Assembly: GCF_008973715.1 (NCBI RefSeq)
Contig: NZ_WBOL01000009.1
Location: 1-64,000, forward strand
Origin: Nitrincola schmidtii
GTDB lineage: Bacteria; Pseudomonadota; Gammaproteobacteria; Pseudomonadales; Balneatricaceae
Direction of reading: 5' to 3'
DNA: 64,000 bases
Shown: piece by piece, positions 14,533-23,976 of the stretch
Numbering within the stretch: the first letter of the stretch is position 1
How the letters are laid out: every line of letters starts with the position of its first letter
The notes under the pieces: model-generated
The model's input: the letters and a program-made list of their open reading frames with translations, nothing else
The model's database searches: none
Told to the model about the DNA's origin: nothing
Program-made: the position numbers and the translations under genes

Positions 14533-16824
14533 ATGAATGATACGGTAACCCCGGCGGTTCCGCCCTCAATACGCAGTCGGTCTTTACTGCCCGATACTGA
14601 AGCTAGGCAGAAGTTACGCCGAAAACGTGCTCGTCGTGATAAAACCTCTCGTTGGGGTATCACTATTGCAGGTTATGGTGTTGTGTTTGCCTTGGCAATG
14701 ATCTTCATCTATCTGTTTTATGAAGTGATGCCAATCCTTAAAGGTGCAACGGTAACACCTCAAGCCACTTACAACCTACCGGTTCAAGATGCTGGTTTAC
14801 AACGCTTTTTAATTGAGCGTTATGAAGAGCTTGGCATTCAATATACTGATGATGGACGCGTCACGTTTTTTGACGCTGATAACGGTGAAATTCGCAGCCA
14901 ATTTGAGTTACCCATTCCTGAAGAGACTGAAATCACCAGTTTTGCTCATACTGAAGCCATTGGCGCTGTAACCGCACAGGGTTTAAGTAATGGGCAAGCC
15001 ATTATTAGCAGGCACGCGTTTGATTTAAGCTTCCCTGTTGATCGACGGGTCATTACCCCGAAAATGGAATTCCCATTTGGTGAAGAACCTATCACGGTTG
15101 ATCCTGCAGGGATGGCGTTAGAGCATTTGGCGATCGAAACAGTGACTCGAGGTAGAGGGGGCTCTTTAATGGCCGCTATCACTGCTGATAATCGTCTGAT
15201 ATTGACGCACCTAGAAACACGCAGCAATATGATGACTGGTGAAACTACTGTTGCCACTCGCCATGCAGAAATAGACACAGTGCCAGAACAGCCAGTAAAA
15301 ATGCTGTTGGATAAGGCCTTAAGAAGCCTATTTATTGCCGATCAGTCTGGGTTTATTTACTACTACGATGTTTCTGATCTTAATAATCCACGTTTAGTGG
15401 ATCGTTACGATGCGGGTCAAGGAAGCGCGATTACAGCAATCGACTTCTTGGTCGGAACAGTATCTTTGATCATTGGTACAGAATCAGGTGAACTCAGTCA
15501 ATGGTTTTTGGTTCGTGATGAGCAGAACATAAATTCCTTAGTAAGGATCCGTGATTTTAAAGCACACGGTGCTGCCATTACCAACATTGCCCCTGAATAT
15601 ACGCGTAAAGGTTTCCTCGCAGTCGATGCTGCAGGTCATCTAGGTGTTCATTACGGAACGTCTGCTCGCACTCTTTTCTTGGAGCAAAAAGCAAATACCG
15701 CACTAATCGGTGTTGCCATTTCACAGGTTAACAATCGTATTCTGTTATTAGACGCGAATAATCAGATACAAGCAGCAGGGTTGTGGAATAGACACCCACA
15801 ACTATCCTTCTCTGCTTTGTGGAATAAAGTGTGGTATGAAGGTCGTGCGAACCCTGAATATATTTGGCAGTCATCTTCAGCATCTGATGAGTTTGAATCG
15901 AAATTCAGCTTGGTACCTCTGTCTGTCGGTACATTAAAAGCGGCATTTTATGCCATGCTGTTTGCAATGCCTTTAGCGATCGCTGGTGCTATATATACCG
16001 CTTACTTCATGACACCGAAACTTCGTGGTGTGGTTAAGCCAAGCATCGAGATTATGGAAGCCTTACCGACCGTTATTCTAGGATTCTTGGCTGGTTTATG
16101 GTTAGCGCCCTTCGCAGAGGATAACTTACCTGCGGTTTTCAGCTTCTTTATTTTAATGCCAGTAATGATGCTGTTGTTTGCTTTCATCTGGACTAAGCTA
16201 CCTATTCGTAAAATGATTCCAGATGGTTGGGAAGCGGCATTACTGGCACCTGTGATCTTAATTTTTGGTTATTTGTGTGTTGTTGCAAGCCCTTGGATTG
16301 AAATCTGGTTTTTCAATGGCAGTATGCGTCAGTGGTTTACTGATATCGGTATCACCTATGACCAACGTAACGCACTGATTGTCGGTATAGCGATGGGCTT
16401 TGCGGTTATTCCCACCATTTTCTCTATCGCAGAAGACGCTGTATTCACCGTCCCGAAACACCTAACCCAAGGTTCATTAGCACTGGGGGCTACACGCTGG
16501 CAAACCGTGATGGGTGTGGTTATTCCAACCGCAAGCCCAGGTATTTTCTCTGCGGTGATGATGGGCTTTGGTCGTGCAGTCGGGGAAACCATGATTGTGT
16601 TGATGGCAACGGGTAACAGCCCAGTTGTTAACTTCAACATCTTTGAAGGGATGCGTACCTTGTCGGCGAACATCGCTGTAGAACTTCCTGAAACAGCGGT
16701 GGGCTCATCGCACTTTAGGGTGTTGTTCTTAGCAGCCTTAGTGCTCTTGGCGCTGACATTCGTTGTCAACACGATTGCCGAAATCATTCGCCAGCGCTTA
16801 CGTGCTCGCTACAGCAACCTGTGA
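14533..16824 (+). CDS. pstC: Phosphate ABC transporter permease PstC, long form
   Basis: Inner-membrane permease of 763 residues, more than twice the length of E. coli PstC. One membrane segment (about 42-66) is followed by a large periplasmic region (about 67-460) with repeated beta-rich blades resembling a propeller. The normal PstC permease core then follows, with the cytoplasmic loop QGSLALGATRWQTVMGVVIPTASPG. The extended form occurs in pseudomonads and relatives. It precedes pstA by 21 bp and has its own PhoB-type promoter. Confidence 0.9.
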   Translation: MNDTVTPAVPPSIRSRSLLPDTEARQKLRRKRARRDKTSRWGITIAGYGVVFALAMIFIYLFYEVMPILKGATVTPQATYNLPVQDAGLQRFLIERYEELGIQYTDDGRVTFFDADNGEIRSQFELPIPEETEITSFAHTEAIGAVTAQGLSNGQAIISRHAFDLSFPVDRRVITPKMEFPFGEEPITVDPAGMALEHLAIETVTRGRGGSLMAAITADNRLILTHLETRSNMMTGETTVATRHAEIDTVPEQPVKMLLDKALRSLFIADQSGFIYYYDVSDLNNPRLVDRYDAGQGSAITAIDFLVGTVSLIIGTESGELSQWFLVRDEQNINSLVRIRDFKAHGAAITNIAPEYTRKGFLAVDAAGHLGVHYGTSARTLFLEQKANTALIGVAISQVNNRILLLDANNQIQAAGLWNRHPQLSFSALWNKVWYEGRANPEYIWQSSSASDEFESKFSLVPLSVGTLKAAFYAMLFAMPLAIAGAIYTAYFMTPKLRGVVKPSIEIMEALPTVILGFLAGLWLAPFAEDNLPAVFSFFILMPVMMLLFAFIWTKLPIRKMIPDGWEAALLAPVILIFGYLCVVASPWIEIWFFNGSMRQWFTDIGITYDQRNALIVGIAMGFAVIPTIFSIAEDAVFTVPKHLTQGSLALGATRWQTVMGVVIPTASPGIFSAVMMGFGRAVGETMIVLMATGNSPVVNFNIFEGMRTLSANIAVELPETAVGSSHFRVLFLAALVLLALTFVVNTIAEIIRQRLRARYSNL

Positions 16825-16845
16825 TGATGGGATAGAGGATTTAAA

Positions 16846-18513
16846 ATGAAAGCATGGTTTAAAAGCGGCTCACCCTGGATCTGGTTGAACGGTGGTGCAG
16901 TAGCATTTTGTATGATCATGGTGGTTGGTCTAATAGGACTGATCGCTGTTCGTGGCTTCGGTCACTTCTGGCCCGCAGATATTGCTAAAGTGGAAATCAT
17001 CGATGCCAATGGCAATCGACAAGTGGTTATGGGTGAAATCGTTCGTCCACAAACCATAACTGCCGCAGTAGCAAGAGATGGCGGTCACCATATACCAGAG
17101 GGGGTTGATCTAATAACCCGTTACCTGTTCAAACAAGGTAACCGTGATCAAACCGGTAACGATTTTGCCTGGCATTTTGAAACGGGTATGGGTGAATTCC
17201 AATATCCTAAAGATGCCTTCCAAATTGAACGCCGTGAATGGGGTAATTTTTACGGTCAACCTGTTTCGCTTTCGCGTGAAGGTAACGTGATTGCGACACC
17301 TAACGATGCGAATTTCTGGTCGCTGTTGCAAGAATCAATAAATCGTAGCTTACAAATCCATAGGGATATTCATCGTATCGAGCGTGGCGAGATAGGACGA
17401 ATGAACTCTGAGATTGAACGTCTTCGTTTAGATGGTCGTCGTCTAGAGTTGTCAAATCCGACAGCTCAACAGCGTGCTGCGGAAGAGGCAAGAATTGCAG
17501 CTGAAAGAGCTCGTCTTGATGATGAATATGCGATTTTGCGGGTAGAGCTGGATGCCCTTTACCAAAGCACACGGCGCGACACCCTGCGTATGCGCATGGC
17601 TGATGATCGGGAAGTGGACCTAAGTTTGGCTGCGATTGTGCGCATTACTGCGCCGAATGCCATGTCTGTTCCTCAGAAGATGGGACAGTATGTTGAACGT
17701 TTATGGGAGTTCTTAACCACTCCACCGCGTGAAGCAAATACAGAAGGTGGTATCTTCCCTGCGATCTTTGGTACGGTGACTATGGTGTTCGTTATGTCGA
17801 TCATCGTAACTCCTTTTGGTATCTTGGCAGCGATTTACCTGCGTGAATATGCACGTCAAAACCTGATGACCCGTATTATTCGTATCTCGGTGTATAACTT
17901 AGCCGGCGTTCCTTCGATAGTATACGGAGTATTTGGTTTAGGCTTCTTCGTTTACTTCTTAGGTGGCAATATCGACAGGCTCTTCTATGAAGCGGCCTTA
18001 CCCACGCCAACCTTTGGAACACCTGGTTTGATTTGGGCTTCATTAACCCTTGCATTACTAACTCTGCCAATCGTTATCGTATCTACAGAGGAAGGCCTAG
18101 CACGTATTCCATCTACGATACGTCAGGGCAGTTTGGCTTTAGGTGCGACAAAGTCTGAAACACTTTGGAAGGTCATTGTTCCACTGGCAACGCCTGCGAT
18201 GATGACTGGATTAATTTTAGCGATCGCACGTGCAGCAGGTGAAGTAGCACCTCTGATGCTGGTGGGCGTGGTAAAACTTGCACCCACCTTGCCTGTCGAT
18301 GGGACTTTCCCATTCATACACTTGGATCGAAAGATCATGCACTTGGGCTTCCACATTTATGATGTTGGTTTCCAGAGCCCGAGTGCTGAAGCTGCAAGAC
18401 CTCTGGTTTATGCGACCGCGCTAGTATTGGTCATATTGATTGTTATTCTTAACTTAACCGCAATCAATATTCGTAACCGACTACGCGAACGCTACCGCAG
18501 TGCATCTGATTAA
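16846..18513 (+). CDS. pstA: Phosphate ABC transporter permease PstA, long form
   Basis: Inner-membrane permease of 555 residues, also much longer than E. coli PstA. After one N-terminal segment (about 14-36) comes a periplasmic insertion to about residue 295, with a charged coiled-coil-like stretch (about 165-250, rich in R and E). The permease core follows with RQGSLALGATKSETLWKVIVPLATP as the ATPase-contact loop. It partners with the equally extended PstC, suggesting the two extra domains contact each other. Confidence 0.9.
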   Translation: MKAWFKSGSPWIWLNGGAVAFCMIMVVGLIGLIAVRGFGHFWPADIAKVEIIDANGNRQVVMGEIVRPQTITAAVARDGGHHIPEGVDLITRYLFKQGNRDQTGNDFAWHFETGMGEFQYPKDAFQIERREWGNFYGQPVSLSREGNVIATPNDANFWSLLQESINRSLQIHRDIHRIERGEIGRMNSEIERLRLDGRRLELSNPTAQQRAAEEARIAAERARLDDEYAILRVELDALYQSTRRDTLRMRMADDREVDLSLAAIVRITAPNAMSVPQKMGQYVERLWEFLTTPPREANTEGGIFPAIFGTVTMVFVMSIIVTPFGILAAIYLREYARQNLMTRIIRISVYNLAGVPSIVYGVFGLGFFVYFLGGNIDRLFYEAALPTPTFGTPGLIWASLTLALLTLPIVIVSTEEGLARIPSTIRQGSLALGATKSETLWKVIVPLATPAMMTGLILAIARAAGEVAPLMLVGVVKLAPTLPVDGTFPFIHLDRKIMHLGFHIYDVGFQSPSAEAARPLVYATALVLVILIVILNLTAINIRNRLRERYRSASD

Positions 18514-18554
18514 TTAGGCCTGACACCTTAGATTATTAAAGAGAGTAAATTCTG

Positions 18555-19403
18555 ATGAATTCACAAGCTAGCGAAACAACTAATATTTCTATCTCGGCCA
18601 GTCAGGCGCGTGATAACAGTGACCGTATGCCCATGCGTATGGAAGATGAAAAAATTAAAATTCATGTTAATGATCTGAATCTTTATTATGGCAACGATCA
18701 AGCGCTGAAGGGCATCAATATGTTGATTCCTGAGAAGCGTGTGACCGCTTTTATCGGTCCATCGGGTTGTGGTAAATCAACCTTACTACGCTGCTTCAAC
18801 CGCATGAACGACTTAGTTGATATTTGCCGAATTGAAGGTCAAATCCTCATGGATGGTGAAAACATCTATGATCGTAACGTTGATGTGGCTGAATTGCGTC
18901 GAAATGTAGGTATGGTTTTTCAAAAACCTAACCCTTTCCCAAAATCGATTTATGAGAACGTTGCGTATGGCTTACGTCTTCAGGGTGTCAATTCTAAGCG
19001 TGTGCTTGATGAAGTGGTTGAGCGCTCACTTCGCGCCGCAGCTTTGTGGGATGAAGTTAAAGATCGTTTAGATGATAACGCTTTTGGTATGTCAGGAGGT
19101 CAGCAGCAACGTCTGGTCATAGCGCGTGCGGTGGCCATCGAGCCAGAAGTGATTTTGTTAGACGAACCCGCTTCTGCACTCGATCCAATTTCAACGTTAA
19201 AAATTGAAGAGTTAATCAATGAGTTGAAAAACGAGTACACCATCGTCATCGTTACTCATAACATGCAACAAGCCGCCCGTGTATCTGACTACACAGCCTT
19301 TATGTATATGGGTGATCTGATCGAGTTTGGCGATACAGACACGCTGTTCACTAAGCCGGAAAAACAACAAACTGAAGACTACATCACTGGCCGATACGGT
19401 TGA
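18555..19403 (+). CDS. pstB: Phosphate ABC transporter ATP-binding protein
   Basis: Cytoplasmic ATPase of 282 residues. Walker [10 protein letters not shown], signature [14 protein letters not shown] and Walker [14 protein letters not shown] are complete. [18 protein letters not shown] is specific to PstB. About 30 extra N-terminal residues precede the conserved core; a second in-frame ATG ([10 protein letters not shown]) could be the true start. It is 41 bp after pstA and 53 bp before phoU. Confidence 0.93.
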   Translation: MNSQASETTNISISASQARDNSDRMPMRMEDEKIKIHVNDLNLYYGNDQALKGINMLIPEKRVTAFIGPSGCGKSTLLRCFNRMNDLVDICRIEGQILMDGENIYDRNVDVAELRRNVGMVFQKPNPFPKSIYENVAYGLRLQGVNSKRVLDEVVERSLRAAALWDEVKDRLDDNAFGMSGGQQQRLVIARAVAIEPEVILLDEPASALDPISTLKIEELINELKNEYTIVIVTHNMQQAARVSDYTAFMYMGDLIEFGDTDTLFTKPEKQQTEDYITGRYG

Positions 19404-19456
19404 TTGTTACCATCAACCGACCGAACAGCCTTTAGATATCAAGGGATAAACAGATT

Positions 19457-20218
19457 ATGGCACCCACAAACGACAGTTTTTCAAAGCATATTTCTAATCA
19501 ATTCAATATTGAATTAGAGCAAATTCGTACCCAGATGCTGAGCATGGGCGGCATCGTTGAGCGTCAAGTCAGTGACTCTATCGAAGCATTGATGAACGGC
19601 AACGTTGAATTAGCTGAACAGGCACGTTTAAGCGATAAAACGGCTAACCAAATGGAAATAGATATTGATCAACAGTGCACCAAAATCATTGCGCTGCGCC
19701 AACCGGCCGCGAGTGATTTACGCCTGATTATCTCTATCAGCCGTGCTGCATCTGACTTAGAGCGTATTGGTGATGAGTCTGGACGTATCGCAAAACATGC
19801 CATTGAGATAGCAAACACTGGTATGAATACGCGCTTTGGTTATCAAGAAGTTCGTCATATCGGTACGATAGTGACCGAAATGGTGCGCGATGTGCTGAAT
19901 GCCTTTTCACGAGGTGATCTTGAAATGGCCTATAAGATCGCCAAGCGTGATCGAGAAGTGGACGATGAATACCGTTCAGCGACACGCTCACTGGTCACCT
20001 ATATGATGGAAGATCCTCGCTCAATTTCCGTTATTCTGAATGTGATGTGGATTTTACGTAGCTTAGAACGTATTGGTGATCATGCACGAAGCATTGCTAT
20101 TCACTTGATCTATCAAGTCAGTGGTGAAGATGTTCGCCATAAGAGTCTTCGTGAAATCAAAGAAGCTATCCATGATGCTTCTCCTGATGATGAATCAGAT
20201 AATTACCAAAGTGAGTGA
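19457..20218 (+). CDS. phoU: Phosphate signalling protein PhoU
   Basis: Cytoplasmic all-helical protein of 253 residues with the two three-helix bundles of PhoU. The metal-binding repeats are visible as DLERIGDESGRIAKHA and SLERIGDHARSIAIHL. It links the Pst transporter to the PhoR kinase and keeps the Pho regulon off when phosphate is plentiful. A weak terminator follows its stop. Confidence 0.93.
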   Translation: MAPTNDSFSKHISNQFNIELEQIRTQMLSMGGIVERQVSDSIEALMNGNVELAEQARLSDKTANQMEIDIDQQCTKIIALRQPAASDLRLIISISRAASDLERIGDESGRIAKHAIEIANTGMNTRFGYQEVRHIGTIVTEMVRDVLNAFSRGDLEMAYKIAKRDREVDDEYRSATRSLVTYMMEDPRSISVILNVMWILRSLERIGDHARSIAIHLIYQVSGEDVRHKSLREIKEAIHDASPDDESDNYQSE

Positions 20219-20245
20219 TTACTAATCCTTCATAATGCTAAACTT

Positions 20246-20275
20246 CGCCAGATATTTAGCTCTGGCGAGGTTTTG
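20246..20275 (+). terminator. Stem-loop after phoU
   Basis: CGCCAGA, an 8-nt loop and TCTGGCG form a 7-bp stem followed by AGGTTTT. The T run is short, so termination is probably partial. Tandem GCGAGGTTTT units start in its right arm and run into the ubiC ribosome-binding site. Confidence 0.45.
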
Positions 20276-20284
20276 CGAGGTTTT

Positions 20285-20833
20285 GTGAGGATCCGTACAC
20301 TTTATCTAGATACACTTCGACGACGACACTGGTTGTATGCTGACCGACGTCCGGCTCTGACGCCGCACTGGCGAGAATGGTTATGCCAAAGCGGTTCACT
20401 CACTCACTCTCTGATCCATGCCAGTCAAGATCAATTTACAGTCAGACTGCTTAAACTTGGTCGTGCCTATCCCAGCAAGGATGAAGCACAGGCATTAGCC
20501 ATATCACCCTACAAAAAAGTGATGGTTCGAGAAGTAGAGCTGATGGGGCAAGGACAGGTGTGGATCTATGCCCGTTCGGTCGTACCCGACAGCACACTGA
20601 CTCATTGCCATGCACAACTTCACCAACTCGGAAATCGATCTCTGGGTTCATTGCTATTTAGCGATCCCAAAATCAACCGTGGCAGAATACAAGTCACGCA
20701 TCTGCATCAGGGGTTAGACACCTTTCCAGCAAGGCGTTCTATTTTTTATATTCAACAGCATCCGCTATTAGTCACTGAAGTCTTTTACCCGATTATGGCG
20801 GAAATAGACTTCCCCAAATATAAGCAACGCTGA
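20285..20833 (+). CDS. ubiC: Chorismate lyase
   Basis: UbiC converts chorismate to 4-hydroxybenzoate plus pyruvate, the first committed step of ubiquinone synthesis. The protein has 182 residues from GTG 20285, preceded by GAGG; a TTG at 20273 is also in frame. WREWLCQSGSLTHSLI and the region from VMVREVELMGQGQVWIYARSVVP to LGNRSLGSLLF match UbiC. ubiA follows 67 bp later. The pair sits between phoU and phoB. Confidence 0.87.
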   Translation: MRIRTLYLDTLRRRHWLYADRRPALTPHWREWLCQSGSLTHSLIHASQDQFTVRLLKLGRAYPSKDEAQALAISPYKKVMVREVELMGQGQVWIYARSVVPDSTLTHCHAQLHQLGNRSLGSLLFSDPKINRGRIQVTHLHQGLDTFPARRSIFYIQQHPLLVTEVFYPIMAEIDFPKYKQR

Positions 20834-20900
20834 CATCAAGCTAACTCTGGGCGTACAATACGCACCTTAACATGAAATTTTCGTGACAAGGATACGCGTT

Positions 20901-21776
20901 ATGTCAGCTTTGACGTCAGTAATTCATCAGAAACTACCGCTTTATATTCGTCTGATGAGAGCTGATAAACCGATCGGCACTTGGTTACTGTTATGGCCCA
21001 CACTATGGGCACTGTGGATCGCATCGGAAGGTGTTCCTTCACCCTTGTTGTTGGCTATTTTTACGCTAGGCGTATTCCTAACGCGCTCGGCTGGTTGTGT
21101 CATCAATGATTATGCAGATCGCCATATCGATGGCCATGTTAAACGCACTGCGACTCGCCCCTTAGCAACCGGTCAAGTAACAGAACGTGAAGCCTTGAGC
21201 TTATTTGTAGGCTTAATGCTCTGTGCTTTTGTTCTCGTTCTCTTTACCAACGCCTTAACCATTAAGCTATCGTTTATCGGTGTTGCCCTCGCCTTTTGCT
21301 ATCCCTTTATGAAGCGTTATACGCACTACCCTCAAGTCGTTTTGGGAGCAGCCTTTGGTTGGGCTATTCCAATGGCCTTTACCGCGGTGACAGGAACTCT
21401 ACCCTTGATTGCGTGGTTATTGTATTTAGCTAAACTACTCTGGACTGTCGCTTACGACACGCAATATGCGATGGTTGATCGTGATGATGATTTAAAAATT
21501 GGCGTTAAATCGACCGCCATACGCTTCGGCGATGCGGATAAATTGATGGTAGGCGTATTGCAGGGTGTATCCCTTCTGCTTCTCATCATCATAGGCCAAC
21601 TGCTGGAGATGAGCTTTTGGTACTATTCAGGTCTTGTGGCTGCTGTTGGTTTTTTTATATGGCAACAATATTTAATTCGTAACCGAGAGCGAGAGAAGTG
21701 CTTTCAAGCCTTTCTAAATAACCATTTGGCTGAATTGGCTGTTTTAATCGGCATTATTCTGCATTATGCCGCTTAA
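20901..21776 (+). CDS. ubiA: 4-Hydroxybenzoate octaprenyltransferase
   Basis: Inner-membrane prenyltransferase of 291 residues that attaches the polyprenyl tail to 4-hydroxybenzoate. The two aspartate-rich motifs are [15 protein letters not shown] and [15 protein letters not shown] 20901 has AAGGA eight bases upstream and is preferred over a GTG at 20883. It uses the product of the neighbouring ubiC. Eight or nine membrane helices are apparent. Confidence 0.93.
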   Translation: MSALTSVIHQKLPLYIRLMRADKPIGTWLLLWPTLWALWIASEGVPSPLLLAIFTLGVFLTRSAGCVINDYADRHIDGHVKRTATRPLATGQVTEREALSLFVGLMLCAFVLVLFTNALTIKLSFIGVALAFCYPFMKRYTHYPQVVLGAAFGWAIPMAFTAVTGTLPLIAWLLYLAKLLWTVAYDTQYAMVDRDDDLKIGVKSTAIRFGDADKLMVGVLQGVSLLLLIIIGQLLEMSFWYYSGLVAAVGFFIWQQYLIRNREREKCFQAFLNNHLAELAVLIGIILHYAA

Positions 21777-21805
21777 TTTTCACTTTTTTAACAATCCGCA
21801 CCATA

Positions 21806-21839
21806 CTGTCATATTACTGTAACGAAAACGTCTTGTAAT
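21806..21839 (+). promoter_or_regulatory. PhoB box and -10 of phoBR
   Basis: CTGTCAT-ATTA-CTGTAAC (21806-21823) is nearly the consensus PhoB box. After 10 bp comes TGTAAT (21834-21839), 33 bp before the phoB ATG. This implies positive autoregulation of phoBR. Confidence 0.88.
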
Positions 21840-21872
21840 AGCGGGGTAGATAATCAAAGTTGAGGTTCATCC

Positions 21873-22565
21873 ATGTCGGTTGCAAAACGTGTACTCATTG
21901 TTGACGATGAAGCACCTATTAGGGAAATGATTGCTGTAGCTCTAGAAATGGCAGGCTATGATTGTTTTGAAGCGCAAAATGCTCAGCAAGCGCATGCTGC
22001 CATATTAGATCATAAACCCGATATGGTTTTACTGGACTGGATGATGCCCGGTGTCAGTGGAATCGACTTTGCCAGACGCCTGCGCAAGGATGAAGTGACT
22101 GCAGATATTCCCATCATTATGCTGACGGCTAAGGCTGAAGAAGATAATAAAATTCAAGGTCTAGAAGTGGGCGTTGATGACTATATCACTAAGCCTTTTT
22201 CACCCCGTGAATTAGTTGCTAGGCTGAAAACAGTACTTCGCCGTACCACGCCTAAAGGGATAGAAGAGCCAATTACCATTGATGAGCTAACCCTGGATCC
22301 TATCTCTCATCGTGTTCTATCGGAAGATAACTCGGTAGATTTGGGGCCAACAGAGTTTCGTTTACTACAATTTTTTATGACTCACCCAGATCGTGCCTAC
22401 TCGCGTAATCAGTTGCTTGATATGGTATGGGGCGGTAATGTGTATGTTGAAGAGCGTACAGTTGATGTTCATATACGACGTTTACGAAAAGCCCTCGGTG
22501 AACGACATGACTACCTGATTCAGACCGTACGTGGAACGGGATATCGTTTTTCCGCTAAAAATTAA
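21873..22565 (+). CDS. phoB: Phosphate regulon response regulator PhoB
   Basis: OmpR-class response regulator of 230 residues. The receiver domain (1-120) has acidic residues Asp11 and Asp12 and phospho-acceptor Asp55 in LLDWMMPG. The C-terminal winged helix ends with VEERTVDVHIRRLRKALG. It binds the three PhoB boxes seen in this window and is followed 47 bp later by its kinase. Confidence 0.94.
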   Translation: MSVAKRVLIVDDEAPIREMIAVALEMAGYDCFEAQNAQQAHAAILDHKPDMVLLDWMMPGVSGIDFARRLRKDEVTADIPIIMLTAKAEEDNKIQGLEVGVDDYITKPFSPRELVARLKTVLRRTTPKGIEEPITIDELTLDPISHRVLSEDNSVDLGPTEFRLLQFFMTHPDRAYSRNQLLDMVWGGNVYVEERTVDVHIRRLRKALGERHDYLIQTVRGTGYRFSAKN

Positions 22566-22612
22566 AACGGGGTTTATGTCTTACTCCGATAACTTTTCTC
22601 AGAGACCCATGA

Positions 22613-23932
22613 ATGTATCAGTCTGATAAGCTGATGATTTTTAGCTTAATAAGTACCTTGGCACTGGCATTGTTTGCTGGGTTTTTGCTGGGGTATCCAA
22701 AAGAATTACTGATCATCAGTTTACTCTTATGGGCCATCTTTCAAATTGTTCAGTTTGAAAGGATGATGAAATGGTTAAAGAAAGAGGATGGAAGTGTACC
22801 TCCAGAAGCTCACGGAGCATGGGGAGAGCTACTGGATGGCTTATATCGACTTCAACGTCGTGAACTGGATAAAGAGAAAGAGCTAAAGGGTATCATTTCA
22901 CGTTTCCAACAATCCTCAGCTGCGCTTCGTGATGCCATAGTTTTGATTGACCCTAAAAATAACCTTGAATGGTGGAACAAATCGGCTGAAAGGTTACTGG
23001 GTTTATCGCCTAAAACTGATTTGCGTAAATCAGTTTTGAATATGCTTCGCGATCCACGTTTTATTCGCTATTACAAAAAGCAAAACTACCAAGAACCCTT
23101 TGAGCTAAAATCACCCGTTAATGATCAAATCATTCTGCAATATCACATTACTCAATTTGGTGAGGGTGACCGACTGGTCGTTGCCCGTGATATTTCTAGA
23201 CTGAAAAAGCTTGAGCAAACTCGACAGAGCTTTGTCTCGAATGCATCACATGAATTGAGAACACCTTTAACGGTTCTTAGAGGGTATATAGAGACCTTTC
23301 AGGATCAAGATTTACCATCATCGATGTTAAGAGCATTAAAGCAAATGGAACAGCAAACCTTACGTATGGAAGGTTTGGTACGGGATATGTTAATGCTCTC
23401 TAAATTGGAATCAACTGAACATCTAACCGAAGATATCCCCGTTGATATTCATCAGATGCTAAAAGATATTCGTAGAGATGCGATGATTCTTAGTGGTGAT
23501 AAAAATCAAACCATCATCATTCAAGCCGATGAAAATTATGATCTAATGGGCCAAGAAAAGGAGCTTCATAGCGCCTTCTCTAATCTAGTTTTCAATGCTG
23601 TAAGACACACACCAGAGCAGAGCGAAATCATCATAAATTGGCAGGCTGATGATCAAGGTGGTCTTTTAAGTGTTATGGATAATGGTCAAGGTATCGAGCC
23701 TTATCATATCCCTCGTTTAACTGAACGTTTTTACCGTGTTGATGAAAGCCGGGCCAGTAACAGTGGTGGAACGGGGCTAGGCCTATCCATCGTCAAATAT
23801 GTGTTAGTGCGCCATGACGGTCATCTCAAAATTCAAAGCACCCTAGGTAAAGGCAGCTGTTTTAGTTGTCACTTTCCGCCTGAAAGCGTGATTACACTAG
23901 AAAATGAAGCCACTGCATCTCATAATGGCTGA
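22613..23932 (+). CDS. phoR: Phosphate regulon sensor kinase PhoR
   Basis: Membrane-anchored histidine kinase of 439 residues. Two N-terminal hydrophobic segments (about 8-47) precede a PAS domain (about 100-195). The H-box SFVSNASHELRTPLT carries His213. N-box AFSNLVFNAVRH and G-boxes DNGQGI and GGTGLGLSIVK form the ATPase domain. The lack of a large periplasmic sensor agrees with PhoR reading phosphate status through Pst and PhoU. Confidence 0.93.
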   Translation: MYQSDKLMIFSLISTLALALFAGFLLGYPKELLIISLLLWAIFQIVQFERMMKWLKKEDGSVPPEAHGAWGELLDGLYRLQRRELDKEKELKGIISRFQQSSAALRDAIVLIDPKNNLEWWNKSAERLLGLSPKTDLRKSVLNMLRDPRFIRYYKKQNYQEPFELKSPVNDQIILQYHITQFGEGDRLVVARDISRLKKLEQTRQSFVSNASHELRTPLTVLRGYIETFQDQDLPSSMLRALKQMEQQTLRMEGLVRDMLMLSKLESTEHLTEDIPVDIHQMLKDIRRDAMILSGDKNQTIIIQADENYDLMGQEKELHSAFSNLVFNAVRHTPEQSEIIINWQADDQGGLLSVMDNGQGIEPYHIPRLTERFYRVDESRASNSGGTGLGLSIVKYVLVRHDGHLKIQSTLGKGSCFSCHFPPESVITLENEATASHNG

Positions 23933-23976
23933 TTCATAAAGCCAATATTGGTTTGTTTTATCAGCGGAGTATCGTC

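Noticed and set aside
14946-15278. 110-codon open frame antisense to pstC
   Set aside because: It is a shadow of the conserved pstC frame, has no ribosome-binding site and no recognisable family; the same applies to other antisense frames over atp, pst and mnmG genes.
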